Below, in pieces: positions 46,201-54,894 of a stretch of DNA of 64,000 nucleotides. The notes below the pieces were generated by a model, which did not search any database, had not been told where the DNA came from, and saw only the letters and a list, made by a program, of their open reading frames with translations. The position numbers and the translations under genes were made by a program. Position 1 is the first letter of the stretch. Each line of letters starts with the position of its first letter. Origin of the DNA: Leclercia sp. 29361 (lineage in GTDB: Bacteria; Pseudomonadota; Gammaproteobacteria; Enterobacterales; Enterobacteriaceae); assembly GCF_011290365.1 (NCBI RefSeq), contig NZ_CP049786.1, forward strand, positions 2,046,001 through 2,110,000, in the 5' to 3' direction.

Positions 46201-46363
46201 TTGATGCGGGAGAGTTCCGCTCTCCCTCGTTCCTGCGCTGATTGTTACGCGCCCGGCAAAAATCTTTTGCCAAATTGTTAACTTCTCATTTTTTGTGATT
46301 GGTGTCATGCTTTCGCCTTCATTGTTCTGTGTCGCCTGACGACACGGTGTCTGGAGTTGAAGT

Positions 46364-47530
46364 ATGAGAATCAATTTTCCGCTGCTGGCCCTGGCCATTG
46401 GCGCCTTTGGTATCGGTACCACCGAATTTTCCCCGATGGGCCTGCTGCCGGTTATCGCCCGGGGCGTGGATGTCTCAATTCCCGCTGCGGGCATGCTGAT
46501 CAGCGCCTACGCCATCGGCGTGATGGTGGGTGCGCCGCTGATGACCCTGCTGCTGTCCCATCGCGGTCGCCGTAACGCGCTGATCTTCCTGATGGCGATC
46601 TTTACCGTCGGTAACGTGCTGTCGGCGCTCTCCCCGGATTACACCACCCTGATGCTGTCCCGAATTCTGACCAGCCTGAACCACGGCGCCTTCTTTGGCC
46701 TCGGGTCGGTGGTCGCTGCCAGCGTAGTGCCGAAGCACAAGCAGGCCAGCGCCGTCGCCACCATGTTTATGGGCCTGACCATCGCCAATATCGGCGGCGT
46801 GCCGGCCGCAACCTGGATGGGTGAAATGATTGGCTGGCGCATGTCCTTCCTGGCCACCGCGCTGCTGGGCGTGGTCTCAATGATCGCGCTGTTCTTCTCC
46901 CTGCCAGCGGGCGGGGCGGGTGAAAAGCCGGAGGTGCGCAAAGAGCTGGCGGTCCTGCTGCGTCCGCAGGTGTTATCTGCGTTGCTGACCACCGTGCTTG
47001 GGGCTGGCGCGATGTTTACGCTCTACACCTACATTGCCCCGGTGCTGCATGATATCAACCAGGCGACGCCGGCCTTTATCACCGCCATGCTGGTGCTGAT
47101 TGGCGTTGGTTTCTCCATCGGCAACTATCTCGGCGGCAAACTGGCGGACAAGTCCGTAAGTGGCACCCTGAAAGGCTTTTTACTCCTGCTGATCGTGATT
47201 ATGCTGGCGATTCCGTGGCTGGCGCGTAATGAAGTGGGCGCGGCCGTGGCGATGGTAGTCTGGGGTATGGCGACCTTTGCGGTGGTTCCGCCGCTGCAGA
47301 TGCGCGTTATGCGCGTGGCCAGCGATGCGCCAGGCTTATCGTCGTCGGTAAATATCGGTGCTTTTAACCTGGGGAATGCGCTGGGGGCGGCTGCCGGTGG
47401 GGCAGTTATTTCCAGCGGGATGGGTTACAGCTTTGTCCCGGTGATGGGGGCGATTATTGCAGCCCTGGGACTTATTCTGGTCTTTGCCTCCGGGCGAAAA
47501 CAACCCGAGCCGGTTTGCGCCACCGAATAA
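46364..47530 (+). CDS. ydhP: YdhP, MFS transporter
   Basis: A 388-residue, 12-segment major facilitator of the arabinose/sugar efflux-like DHA1 group (E. coli YdhP is 389). The motif FGIGTTEFSPMGLLPVIA near the N-terminus is characteristic of this family. Substrate not known. It is convergent with sodB. Confidence 0.93.
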   Translation: MRINFPLLALAIGAFGIGTTEFSPMGLLPVIARGVDVSIPAAGMLISAYAIGVMVGAPLMTLLLSHRGRRNALIFLMAIFTVGNVLSALSPDYTTLMLSRILTSLNHGAFFGLGSVVAASVVPKHKQASAVATMFMGLTIANIGGVPAATWMGEMIGWRMSFLATALLGVVSMIALFFSLPAGGAGEKPEVRKELAVLLRPQVLSALLTTVLGAGAMFTLYTYIAPVLHDINQATPAFITAMLVLIGVGFSIGNYLGGKLADKSVSGTLKGFLLLLIVIMLAIPWLARNEVGAAVAMVVWGMATFAVVPPLQMRVMRVASDAPGLSSSVNIGAFNLGNALGAAAGGAVISSGMGYSFVPVMGAIIAALGLILVFASGRKQPEPVCATE

Positions 47531-47535
47531 AAATA

Positions 47536-47560
47536 ACGCCGAAGGAGTTCCCTTCGGCGT
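47536..47560. terminator. Terminator between ydhP and sodB
   Basis: A 10-bp stem ACGCCGAAGG / CCTTCGGCGT with a 5-base loop between convergent genes. On the left AAAATA supports use by sodB on the minus strand; on the right GTTC is weak. Confidence 0.75.
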
Positions 47561-47565
47561 GTTCA

Positions 47566-48147
47566 TTATGCCGCGAAGTTCTTCGCCACAAATTCCCAGT
47601 TTACAAGCGCCCAGAAGTGCTCAAGGTAGTTCGGGCGCGCATTACGGTAATCGATGTAATACGCATGTTCCCATACGTCGACGGTCAGCAGCGGGGTAGC
47701 GCTGGTGGTTAACGGCGTTCCCGCGTTAGACGTAGAGACGATGGCCAGCTTGCCGTCGGCCTCTTTCACCAGCCAGGTCCAGCCTGCGCCAAAGTTTTTC
47801 ACCGCGGCATCGGTAAACTTCGCTTTAAATTCCGCGAAGCTGCCAAATACAGCAGCGATGGCCGCAGCCAGTTCGCCCGTCGGTTCGCCGCCTGCATTGG
47901 GTGCCAGGCAGTGCCAGTAGAAGGTGTGGTTCCACACCTGAGCAGCATTGTTGAACACGCCGCCGTCGGACGTGCGCACGATCTCTTCCAGGGTTTTCCC
48001 TTCGAAGGCGCTGCCGCCGATCAGGTTGTTCAGGTTAGTGACGTAGGTTTGGTGGTGTTTGCCGTAGTGGTATTCCAGGGTCTCCGCCGAGATATGCGGG
48101 GCCAGGGCGTCTTTTGCATACGGTAATGCAGGTAATTCAAACGACAT
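47566..48147 (-). CDS. sodB: Iron superoxide dismutase
   Basis: Converts superoxide to O2 and H2O2 in the cytoplasm. It has 193 residues as in E. coli ([20 protein letters not shown]). The metal ligands are His in [11 protein letters not shown], His in NHTFYWHCL, and Asp and His in [12 protein letters not shown]. The ATG at 48147 is set by AAGGAGAGAAGCA and by conservation. The AGCAATGTCG start region is complementary to the RyhB sRNA core, implying RyhB repression in iron starvation. Confidence 0.98.
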   Translation of the reverse strand: MSFELPALPYAKDALAPHISAETLEYHYGKHHQTYVTNLNNLIGGSAFEGKTLEEIVRTSDGGVFNNAAQVWNHTFYWHCLAPNAGGEPTGELAAAIAAVFGSFAEFKAKFTDAAVKNFGAGWTWLVKEADGKLAIVSTSNAGTPLTTSATPLLTVDVWEHAYYIDYRNARPNYLEHFWALVNWEFVAKNFAA

Positions 48148-48172
48148 TGCTTCTCTCCTTATTATAGTGATC

Positions 48173-48194
48173 CATTCAATAACCCTATTGAATG
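48173..48194 (-). promoter_or_regulatory. sodB 5' leader hairpin
   Basis: A perfect 9-bp inverted repeat (CATTCAATA / TATTGAATG) with a 4-base loop, 26-47 bases upstream of the sodB ATG. It corresponds in position to the stem-loop of E. coli sodB mRNA near the Hfq-binding, RyhB-target region, although the sequence differs. Confidence 0.65.
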
Positions 48195-48269
48195 AAGGGG
48201 TAGAGTAGCAAATTGAAAGCCTATGCAAAAGAGGAACTTACCCCGCTGAGACGCCAGCGGGGCAGGGGA

Positions 48270-49073
48270 TTAACGGAGGGTGTTAGCCTTCATCACGCGA
48301 CGTGCGCCAACGTAATGACGTTGCCAGTAGTCTTCGCTCAGGGAGGTGATCTGAATGTCCTGGCCGGTGCGAGGCGACTGAATAAATTTGCCATTACCAA
48401 CGTAGACGCCGACGTGATCGGCGGTGCCGCGACCCTGGGTGCGGAAGAACACCAGGTCGCCGCTCTCCAGCTCACCGCGATCGACCGGAGAGGCGTCACG
48501 CAGGTGGTACATTTCGTTGGCGGTGCGCGGAATGCGGAATTTAACCAGATCTTTATAGGCGTAATAGACCAGACCGCTGCAGTCGAAGCCAGTACGCGGC
48601 GAACTGCCACCCCAGCGATAAGGTTTACCAATCTGACCCATCAGCTTATTCATTGCCGTCTTCTGGGCTTTTTGCACCCGGACTTTATGCGCTTCGGCAA
48701 GGGTGGTGGTTTTGCTGCTTTTAACACAATGCGCTTTACGCCCTTTGCGGGCAGTGCATTTTTCTGTCACAACGCGGGAGGCGGTTTGCGTGGTTCGGCT
48801 GGCGCTGCGGGAGGTGGTTCGGCTTTTTTTACTGGAATTCGTTGACTGTGTTTTAGCGAGGCTTTTTTTGGTGCTGCTCTTTTTACTGGTGCTCTCTTTT
48901 TTTGCGGTTTTGCTGGTACTGCTTTTTTTCTTGGGTTCGGTCGCTTTCGCCAGATGCGTTTTATGCGCGGCAGAAGGCCGCGCCTGCTCTGAGGCGTTAG
49001 CCATCGGCGTGAATGTGAGAGAAGTAAACAGCAAAGCACAGAGCGTGATCGAGAATGTATTTATTCGCGCCAC
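48270..49073 (-). CDS. mepH: MepH, murein DD-endopeptidase
   Basis: NlpC/P60 hydrolase (YdhO) that cuts D-Ala-mDAP cross-links to allow wall growth. It has 267 residues (271 in E. coli). Residues 1-27 are a signal peptide ending MANA; about 30-105 is a Lys/Ser/Thr-rich linker, which differs from E. coli in exact repeats; the catalytic domain has Cys in FDCSGLVYYAY, His in DHVGVYVG and the third residue after it. It is soluble in the periplasm. Confidence 0.95.
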   Translation of the reverse strand: MARINTFSITLCALLFTSLTFTPMANASEQARPSAAHKTHLAKATEPKKKSSTSKTAKKESTSKKSSTKKSLAKTQSTNSSKKSRTTSRSASRTTQTASRVVTEKCTARKGRKAHCVKSSKTTTLAEAHKVRVQKAQKTAMNKLMGQIGKPYRWGGSSPRTGFDCSGLVYYAYKDLVKFRIPRTANEMYHLRDASPVDRGELESGDLVFFRTQGRGTADHVGVYVGNGKFIQSPRTGQDIQITSLSEDYWQRHYVGARRVMKANTLR

Positions 49074-49409
49074 TGGGCAATCCTCTGGTAATTGCAGGTT
49101 ATAAATAAACCGGCTTATGATTTACAAAACTCGTCGATTCTAATCTATAAAAAGGCCCGGCGTTAATAAACTTTTTGCATCTAAAACTGTGTTTCGTTAG
49201 CGAGTGCAAAAAATCAGAATTTCATTGGGGCGATTTGTGCATTACCTGAACAAAAGCGCCGGTAATCGCGCGATAAGTTAGGTTGTGAATGCAACTTTAA
49301 GGGACGCGCGGTAAAATCATATAAGTGACAAAAATGTTATTTTCCGTTGTCGGTCTGAAACGCTACAATGTCAGACGATTGCCGTAACAGAAGTTAAAGG
49401 AAGCAAAAC
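49074..49409. other. Divergent intergenic region mepH / grxD
   Basis: A 336-base gap holding the promoters of both genes. For grxD, TACAAT at 49364-49369 is a good -10, with TTCCGT 16 bases before it as a weak -35. I see no reading frame or structured RNA in it. Confidence 0.5.
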
Positions 49410-49757
49410 ATGAGCACTACTATTGAAAAAATTCAGCAGCAGATTGCTGAAAACCCGATCCTGCTGTACATGAAAGGTTCTCCGAAGCTGCCAAGCTGTG
49501 GTTTCTCCGCTCAGGCGGTCCAGGCGCTGTCGGCCTGTGGCGAACGTTTTGCTTACGTTGATATTCTGCAGAACCCGGATATCCGCGCTGAGCTGCCAAA
49601 ATACGCGAACTGGCCGACCTTCCCGCAGCTGTGGGTTGACGGCGAACTGGTTGGCGGCTGCGACATCCTGATTGAGATGTATCAGCGTGGCGAACTGCAA
49701 CAGCTGATCAAAGAGACGGCTGCAAAATACAAATCAGAAGAGCCAGGCGCCGAGTGA
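49410..49757 (+). CDS. grxD: Monothiol glutaredoxin 4
   Basis: A 115-residue monothiol glutaredoxin. The active site CGFS is within KLPSCGFSAQAV, and WPTFPQLWVDGELVGGCDI binds glutathione. It shuttles [2Fe-2S] clusters, with BolA-type partners, and links iron status to Fe-S supply. The ATG follows AAAGGAAGCAAAAC. Confidence 0.97.
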   Translation: MSTTIEKIQQQIAENPILLYMKGSPKLPSCGFSAQAVQALSACGERFAYVDILQNPDIRAELPKYANWPTFPQLWVDGELVGGCDILIEMYQRGELQQLIKETAAKYKSEEPGAE

Positions 49758-49776
49758 TACACCGCGCCCGGTAAAT

Positions 49777-49804
49777 AAAAAAGCGACCTTAGGGTCGCTT
49801 TTTT
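49777..49804. terminator. Bidirectional terminator between grxD and rnt
   Basis: A 12-bp stem AAAAAAGCGACC / GGTCGCTTTTTT with a 4-base loop. It serves both convergent genes and touches the rnt stop codon. Confidence 0.93.
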
Positions 49805-50454
49805 TATGCGTTGTTGTCGGCTTCCGGCAGCGGCCAGCCGCCAAGGCGTTTCCAGCGGTTCACAATTTCACAGAACAGTTCCGTTGTCCGCTCGGTATCG
49901 TAGAGGGCAGAGTGCGCCTGGGTGCCGTCAAACTCAATTCCGGCGGTAATGCAGGCTTTCGACAGTACGGTTTGTCCCAGCGCCAGCCCGCTTAATGCGG
50001 CGGTATCGAAGGTGACAAACGGGTGGAATGGGTTCCGCTTCAGTGACGCACGTTCGGCGGCGGCCATCATAAAGCTGTGATCGAAGGTCGCGTTATGCGC
50101 CACCATAATGGCACGGTTACAGTTCTGGTCCTTCATGCCCTTGCGCACCATCTTGAAAATGGCATGTAGCGCCTCATATTCGCTGACCGCTCCACGCAGC
50201 GGGTTATGCGGATCAATGCCGTTAAACGCCAGCGCCTCAGGCTGCAGATTGGCCCCTTCAAAGGGTTCAACGTGAAAGTGCAGCGTGGAGTCCGGCAGCA
50301 AATCGCCCTGTTCATCCATTTTCAACGTGATGGCGGCAATCTCCAGCAGCGCATCGGTTTTGGCATTAAATCCAGCGGTTTCGACATCAATGACTACAGG
50401 ATAAAAACCACGAAAACGGTCGCACAGACCGGTAAGTTGAGCGTTATCGGACAT
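49804..50454 (-). CDS. rnt: Ribonuclease T
   Basis: DEDDh 3'-5' exonuclease that matures tRNA and other stable RNA ends. It has 216 residues (215 in E. coli). The Exo motifs are VIDVETAGF (Exo I), [10 protein letters not shown] (Exo II) and the [10 protein letters not shown] (Exo III) with the catalytic His. It acts as a dimer in the cytoplasm. Confidence 0.97.
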   Translation of the reverse strand: MSDNAQLTGLCDRFRGFYPVVIDVETAGFNAKTDALLEIAAITLKMDEQGDLLPDSTLHFHVEPFEGANLQPEALAFNGIDPHNPLRGAVSEYEALHAIFKMVRKGMKDQNCNRAIMVAHNATFDHSFMMAAAERASLKRNPFHPFVTFDTAALSGLALGQTVLSKACITAGIEFDGTQAHSALYDTERTTELFCEIVNRWKRLGGWPLPEADNNA

Positions 50455-50550
50455 CTGGATCTCTTACAAGGGGAAAAAAGCAGTGGGCATTATGGCAAAT
50501 TTTGCTATGAGATGCAGTAAAACAACGGGCGCATGGCGCGCCCGCAGGGA

Positions 50551-50958
50551 TCAGTTGCCCAGACCGCGACCCGCGTCTTTGGCTTCGATCAGTTCGATTT
50601 TGTAACCGTCTGGATCTTCAACAAACGCGATCACCGTGGTGCCGCCTTTAACCGGACCCGCTTCACGGGTGACGTTACCGCCGTTGCTGCGGATACGCTC
50701 GCAAGCTTCGGCCGCGTTATCCACTTCCAGCGCGATATGGCCGTAAGCGTTGCCCAGGTCGTAGCTCTCAACGCCCCAGTTATAGGTGAGTTCGATAACG
50801 GCTTCGTCGCTCTCAGGACCGTAACCGACAAACGCCAGAGAGTATTTGTACTCCGGGTTTTCGCTGGTGCGCAGCAGGGTCATACCCAGTACGTTGGTGT
50901 AGAACTCAATAGAACGTTGCAGGTCGCCAACGCGCAGCATGGTGTGAAGTAGGCGCAT
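50551..50958 (-). CDS. gloA: Glyoxalase I
   Basis: Nickel-dependent lactoylglutathione lyase that detoxifies methylglyoxal, 135 residues as in E. coli. Metal ligands: His5 in RLLHTMLRV, Glu56 in [10 protein letters not shown], His in AYGHIALEV, Glu122 in [10 protein letters not shown]. It is the third gene of the nemR-nemA-gloA operon, 83 bases after nemA. Confidence 0.97.
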   Translation of the reverse strand: MRLLHTMLRVGDLQRSIEFYTNVLGMTLLRTSENPEYKYSLAFVGYGPESDEAVIELTYNWGVESYDLGNAYGHIALEVDNAAEACERIRSNGGNVTREAGPVKGGTTVIAFVEDPDGYKIELIEAKDAGRGLGN

Positions 50959-51041
50959 AGTATCCTCTTAGCTTTTTATCATCTTGAACAGAAACGATGT
51001 TTTAGTATAGCGGCGAATCGTCGCCGCTATCAATGAAGGGA

Positions 51042-52139
51042 TTATAAAGAAGGGTAATCGGTATAACCTTCCGCGCCGCCGCCGTAGAAGCTCTCCGGAC
51101 GCTGCGGGTTCAGCTCGGCTTTACGTTCCAGGCGTGCCACCAGATCCGGGTTGGCGATGTAGGCGCGGCCAAAGGCCACGGCATCAATCAGCCCCTTGTT
51201 GATCAGATCTTCTGCTTTTTCCGGCGTATACGCGCCTGCACCGATGATCACGCCCGGGAAGCGGTCGCGCACTTTCTGGCGGAAGGCGTCGGTGTATGGC
51301 TCACCACCCGCCCAGTCTGGCTCGGACATGTGCAGATAAGCGATGCCGCGTTTAGCCAGCTCTTCAATCAGGTACAGCGCGTCGGCTTCTTCGTTCGGGC
51401 CGTTGTCGACATTCTGGAACGAACCGATCGGCGAGACGCGGATCCCGATGCGATCGGCGCTCCATTCGTTTGAAACAGCATCAATCACTTCCAGCACCAG
51501 ACGGGCGCGGTTCTCTACGCTGCCGCCGTACTGATCGGTGCGATGGTTAGAAGACGGTGACAGGAACTGGTGCAGCAGATAGCCGTGGGCACCGTGCAGC
51601 TCGACCAGGTCGAAACCGGCTTCACGGGCATTGGCGACAGCCTGGCGGAAGTCGTTGACGATGCCAGGGATCTCGTCCAGCTCCAGCGCGCGTGGCGTGG
51701 TGGTGTCGACACGAATGGCGTGGCCATTTTCATCGCGCAGGGAGGTGCGGGTTCCCGCGTTGAGGGCAGAGGCCGAAACCGGTGCCTCGCCGCCAGGCTG
51801 GATGCTGCTGTGCGAGATGCGGCCGGTGTGCCACAGCTGGACCGCGATGCGGCCCTCTTCGGCGTGCACGCCGTCGGTGATCTTCTTCCACGCCGCGATC
51901 TGCTCCGGGCTGTGCAGGCCAGGTGCGCCGGCATAGCCTTTGGCCTGGGCGGAAATCTGAGTGGCTTCAGAGATGATCAGACCCGAGCTGACGCGCTGGC
52001 GATAATATTCGCCCATCAGTGGGGTGGGGATATCGCCCGGCTCAATGCTGCGCAGACGCGTAAGGGGTGCCATAAAGACGCGGTTTGGTGCAACGATCGC
52101 GCCCACTTTAAGCGGGGTGAAGAGTTTTTCGGCTGACAT
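51042..52139 (-). CDS. nemA: N-ethylmaleimide reductase (old yellow enzyme)
   Basis: FMN-dependent ene-reductase that acts on N-ethylmaleimide, nitrate esters and other electrophiles, 365 residues. The barrel motifs include [43 protein letters not shown] (substrate His-Asn region) and [10 protein letters not shown]. It is co-directed with nemR, with a 53-base gap carrying a second NemR-like box. Confidence 0.96.
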   Translation of the reverse strand: MSAEKLFTPLKVGAIVAPNRVFMAPLTRLRSIEPGDIPTPLMGEYYRQRVSSGLIISEATQISAQAKGYAGAPGLHSPEQIAAWKKITDGVHAEEGRIAVQLWHTGRISHSSIQPGGEAPVSASALNAGTRTSLRDENGHAIRVDTTTPRALELDEIPGIVNDFRQAVANAREAGFDLVELHGAHGYLLHQFLSPSSNHRTDQYGGSVENRARLVLEVIDAVSNEWSADRIGIRVSPIGSFQNVDNGPNEEADALYLIEELAKRGIAYLHMSEPDWAGGEPYTDAFRQKVRDRFPGVIIGAGAYTPEKAEDLINKGLIDAVAFGRAYIANPDLVARLERKAELNPQRPESFYGGGAEGYTDYPSL

Positions 52140-52152
52140 AGTGGCTCCTGAG

Positions 52153-52167
52153 TAGACCGGTCGTCTA
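52153..52167 (-). promoter_or_regulatory. NemR-like box between nemR and nemA
   Basis: TAGACCGGTCGTCTA resembles the NemR operator TAGACCnnnnGGTCTA, with the right half shortened by one base. Its place in the spacer suggests separate control of nemA or a second point of repression. Confidence 0.6.
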
Positions 52168-52192
52168 GTAATTCATGAAATAAAAACGCCTG

Positions 52193-52792
52193 TTAAACGC
52201 CAGGCGTAGCAATGATGTTTTTAACATGGTCCAGCGCGCTCTCCAGCGGCAGCGCACTGCGGGACATTTTGGCCTGCAGATTGGCGCCCAGCCACAGGGA
52301 GTAGAGCACCTGCGCCTGAGTGAGCGGTTCGCCAGTGAAAGCGAGTGACTTCTCATCCCGGCCTTTCGCCAGCGCCTGCGCCAGCAGGGTGATCACACCC
52401 GTGGCCCCTTTATCCATCGCGGTGCGCATATCTTCAGAGAGATCGCAGACCTCGGCAGAGAGTTTTACCGTCAGACAGCCGCTGATAATGCCCTGGGCAC
52501 AAAACTGGGCCAGCGTCTCCTGATAATAAGCCAGAACACGATCCCGACAGTTTCCCACGCCGCTGGCGAAATGCGCCGCCAGGCGCTGATGGTAACCTGC
52601 ATAATGGCGCTCCAGCAGCGCCACGCCAAACGCCTCTTTAGAGCGGAAGTAGTGGTAGAACGACCCCTTCGGCACATCGGCGGTTTTCAGCAGCTCGCTC
52701 AGCCCCATTCCGGTAAACCCGCGGTGCATGCAAAGCCGCTCCCCGGTTGCCAGAAGGTGTTCGCGTGTATCGTGTTCAGTATGCTTATTCAT
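52193..52792 (-). CDS. nemR: NemR, electrophile-sensing repressor
   Basis: TetR-family repressor of nemA and gloA inactivated by quinones, methylglyoxal and hypochlorite through cysteine oxidation. The start ATG at 52792 gives MNKHTEHDTREHLLATGERL and 199 residues, as in E. coli. HTH GMGLSELLKTADVPKGSFYHYF; cysteines in RLCMHRGF, NCRD, QFCAQGIISGCL and EVCDL are conserved. Confidence 0.95.
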   Translation of the reverse strand: MNKHTEHDTREHLLATGERLCMHRGFTGMGLSELLKTADVPKGSFYHYFRSKEAFGVALLERHYAGYHQRLAAHFASGVGNCRDRVLAYYQETLAQFCAQGIISGCLTVKLSAEVCDLSEDMRTAMDKGATGVITLLAQALAKGRDEKSLAFTGEPLTQAQVLYSLWLGANLQAKMSRSALPLESALDHVKNIIATPGV

Positions 52793-52805
52793 GTCGTCAA
52801 TGTAG

Positions 52806-52821
52806 TAGACCAATCGGTCTA
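52806..52821 (-). promoter_or_regulatory. NemR operator upstream of nemR
   Basis: TAGACCAATCGGTCTA is a perfect match to TAGACCnnnnGGTCTA, 14-29 bases before the nemR ATG. The operator lies in the 38-base gap between eptA and nemR. Confidence 0.88.
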
Positions 52822-52830
52822 ATGCAAGCC

Positions 52831-54465
52831 TTATGTTCGACGGCAGTGGCTGAGCAGATCCATATCCGGCTGATAGACCGACGTCTGAATGTTCATCATT
52901 CCCAGCATCGTGGAGAACAGATTGTCCTGCGAGACCGTCTCTTTTGCCGCCTGGTCGCGCAGACACTGCTCATCAACGCCGAAGCTCTGTTGGTAGTTCC
53001 TGGACAGCCAGAACATAAACGGAATATGGGTCTGCTGCTCCGGGGCCAGCAGGTACGGCGTGCCGTGCAGATACAGGCCGTTTTCCCCCAGCGATTCGCC
53101 ATGATCCGAGAGATAGACCAGCGCCGTGTTCATCGTTCCCTGACGAGCTTTCAGGGCATCGATGGTTCTGCTCACCACGCTGTCGGTATACAGAATGGTA
53201 TTGTCGTAGGTATTCATCAGCGCCTGATGATCGCAGTCCTGGATCTCATTGGTGTCGCAGGTTGGGGTAAAGCGACGGTACTGCGCCGGATAACGTTGAT
53301 AATAGGCCGGGCCGTGGCTGCCCATCAGGTGGATAACCAGTACCGTATCCTGTTTCAGGCCATCCAGCGTCTCATTCAGGCGGTAAAGGTCCACGTCATC
53401 GATGCAGGATTTATCCTTACAGAACTGATCCAGCTTCCACTGGGTCATGTCGGTGTGGGGAATGCGGTTGCAGGCGCCTTTACAGCCCCCATCGTTATCC
53501 CGCCACAGTAGGTTGATCCCGGCGTGATTCAGCACATCCATTAACCCTTCCTGATGGTGCGCCAGGTCGGCATCATATTTTTTCCGCGGCATTCCCGAAA
53601 ACATGCAGGGCACCGAGACGGCGGTTTCGGTGCCGCAGGAGGAGGCCTGCGGGAAGTTAATCACATTCTCTTTTTTCAGCTCAGGGTTGGTCTCACGGTG
53701 GTAACCGTTCAGTGAGTAGTTCTCCGCCCGGGAGGCTTCCCCGATCACCAGCACCAGTACGGTCTTTTTTTGCTCTGCCAGCAGCACCGGGCCTTTACGG
53801 GCATCTTCACCGAGGCGGATTAAGGTCTGATCGCCGGCGAACCAGCGGGCCTTGCTGTATTTGGCGATGGCGCTGACGTAATTAGCCGGCGTGACCATTT
53901 TGACGATGCCTTTGTTATTGCGGAACAGCGAGGCGTAGTCCTTATAAAAGACCGCCGCTACCAGAATAATCACTACTGTGCTTCCGAGAATGGCCGCGAG
54001 ACGCATTAACATGATCTGCCACCACTTACCGGGGCGGATACGGATCATTGCCAGCACGCTGGCAGGTACCAGCCCGGCGACAACCAGCCACAGCACCAGC
54101 TGCGGGGTGACCAGCGCCGTGGCTTCCTGGGAGTTGGTCTCAAAAACGTTGACCATCATGTTCTGGTCGATTACCGCTCCGTAGGTAAACATAAACCAGG
54201 TCGCTGCCGCGCAGCCGAGGGTTAGCAGCACCAGCAACGGTTTGCGGATCAGCGGGATATTCAGGATGCTGAATACAATCACCCAGCCGCAGAACAGCAC
54301 CAGCGGCACGGTGAGGGCGAAGAGCACGTCATGCAGTCGGGCGGGGGAGATCACCTGCCAGCTGCGATGAATAAACAGGGCATTTAACAGCGTAAATAAG
54401 AGGGCACAGCCCAGCGTGAATCTTGTGTCGTTACACTGTAACTTTTTTAAGCTGATCATCATCAT
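52831..54465 (-). CDS. eptA: EptA-type lipid A phosphoethanolamine transferase
   Basis: Inner-membrane enzyme that adds phosphoethanolamine to lipid A, lowering polymyxin binding, 544 residues. Five N-terminal membrane segments (to about 180), then a periplasmic sulfatase-fold domain: VLVIGEASRAENYSLNGY (metal Glu), SCGTETAVSVPCMFS with the acceptor Thr, HLMGSHGPAYY and LVYLSDHGESLGENGLYLHG (metal Asp-His). Paired cysteines for disulfides are present. The start follows GCAGGCTTA, with three ATG in tandem. In E. coli eptA is in the basRS locus; here it is alone between ydhL and nemR, behind a PmrA-like box. Confidence 0.9.
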   Translation of the reverse strand: MMMISLKKLQCNDTRFTLGCALLFTLLNALFIHRSWQVISPARLHDVLFALTVPLVLFCGWVIVFSILNIPLIRKPLLVLLTLGCAAATWFMFTYGAVIDQNMMVNVFETNSQEATALVTPQLVLWLVVAGLVPASVLAMIRIRPGKWWQIMLMRLAAILGSTVVIILVAAVFYKDYASLFRNNKGIVKMVTPANYVSAIAKYSKARWFAGDQTLIRLGEDARKGPVLLAEQKKTVLVLVIGEASRAENYSLNGYHRETNPELKKENVINFPQASSCGTETAVSVPCMFSGMPRKKYDADLAHHQEGLMDVLNHAGINLLWRDNDGGCKGACNRIPHTDMTQWKLDQFCKDKSCIDDVDLYRLNETLDGLKQDTVLVIHLMGSHGPAYYQRYPAQYRRFTPTCDTNEIQDCDHQALMNTYDNTILYTDSVVSRTIDALKARQGTMNTALVYLSDHGESLGENGLYLHGTPYLLAPEQQTHIPFMFWLSRNYQQSFGVDEQCLRDQAAKETVSQDNLFSTMLGMMNIQTSVYQPDMDLLSHCRRT

Positions 54466-54491
54466 TAAGCCTGCATCGTATTGATGAGGCG

Positions 54492-54524
54492 AGTATAGGG
54501 AGCGAAGATTAGTGAAACCTTAAT
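54492..54524 (-). promoter_or_regulatory. PmrA box and promoter of eptA
   Basis: On the minus strand ATTAAG-GTTTC-ACTAAT (54524-54508) matches the PmrA (BasR) direct-repeat consensus YTTAAK-N5-YTTAAK at 9 or more of 12 half-site positions. A -10 TATACT (54497-54492) follows after 10 bases, the spacing used in PmrA-activated promoters. Confidence 0.68.
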
Positions 54525-54606
54525 GCCACAATTCTGTGATTGACGCCTTGCGTTACCCCGGCTTAAGGTCTTCACTTTACTAAATCTTGGGTGTCGGGAG
54601 GGTCGT

Positions 54607-54846
54607 GTGGCTGAACAACTGGAGTTCTTTCCCGTCCAGAGTCCCTGCCGGGGTATCTGCCAGTCTGACGAGCGGGGATTCTGTCGCGGCTGCATGCGCA
54701 GTCGGGAAGAGCGTTTTAACTGGCAATCCTTTAGCGATGCCCAGAAGCAGGAGGTCCTGCGCCTGTGTCGTCAGCGTCTGTTGCGTAAATTACGCGCAAA
54801 CAAAGCCCCCGAAAGCGAAGAACCGCAGCAACCCTCACTTTTTTAG
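54607..54846 (+). CDS. ydhL: YdhL, DUF1289 protein
   Basis: A 79-residue protein matching E. coli YdhL. The DUF1289 core SPCRGICQSDERGFCRGCMRSREE has four cysteines in a zinc-binding or Fe-S pattern. The GTG start at 54607 has GGGAGGGTC before it. In E. coli ydhL is the upstream neighbour of nemR; here eptA has been added between them. Confidence 0.93.
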   Translation: MAEQLEFFPVQSPCRGICQSDERGFCRGCMRSREERFNWQSFSDAQKQEVLRLCRQRLLRKLRANKAPESEEPQQPSLF

Positions 54847-54894
54847 CGCCGCGAATGCGTATACTCTCCCCAGACTTTTTTTAAGGAAATTGCT

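Noticed and set aside
52831..54465. Mobile MCR-type colistin resistance gene
   Set aside because: No insertion sequence, plasmid features or transfer signs flank it, and the PmrA-like box indicates a chromosomal eptA; family phylogeny would settle it.
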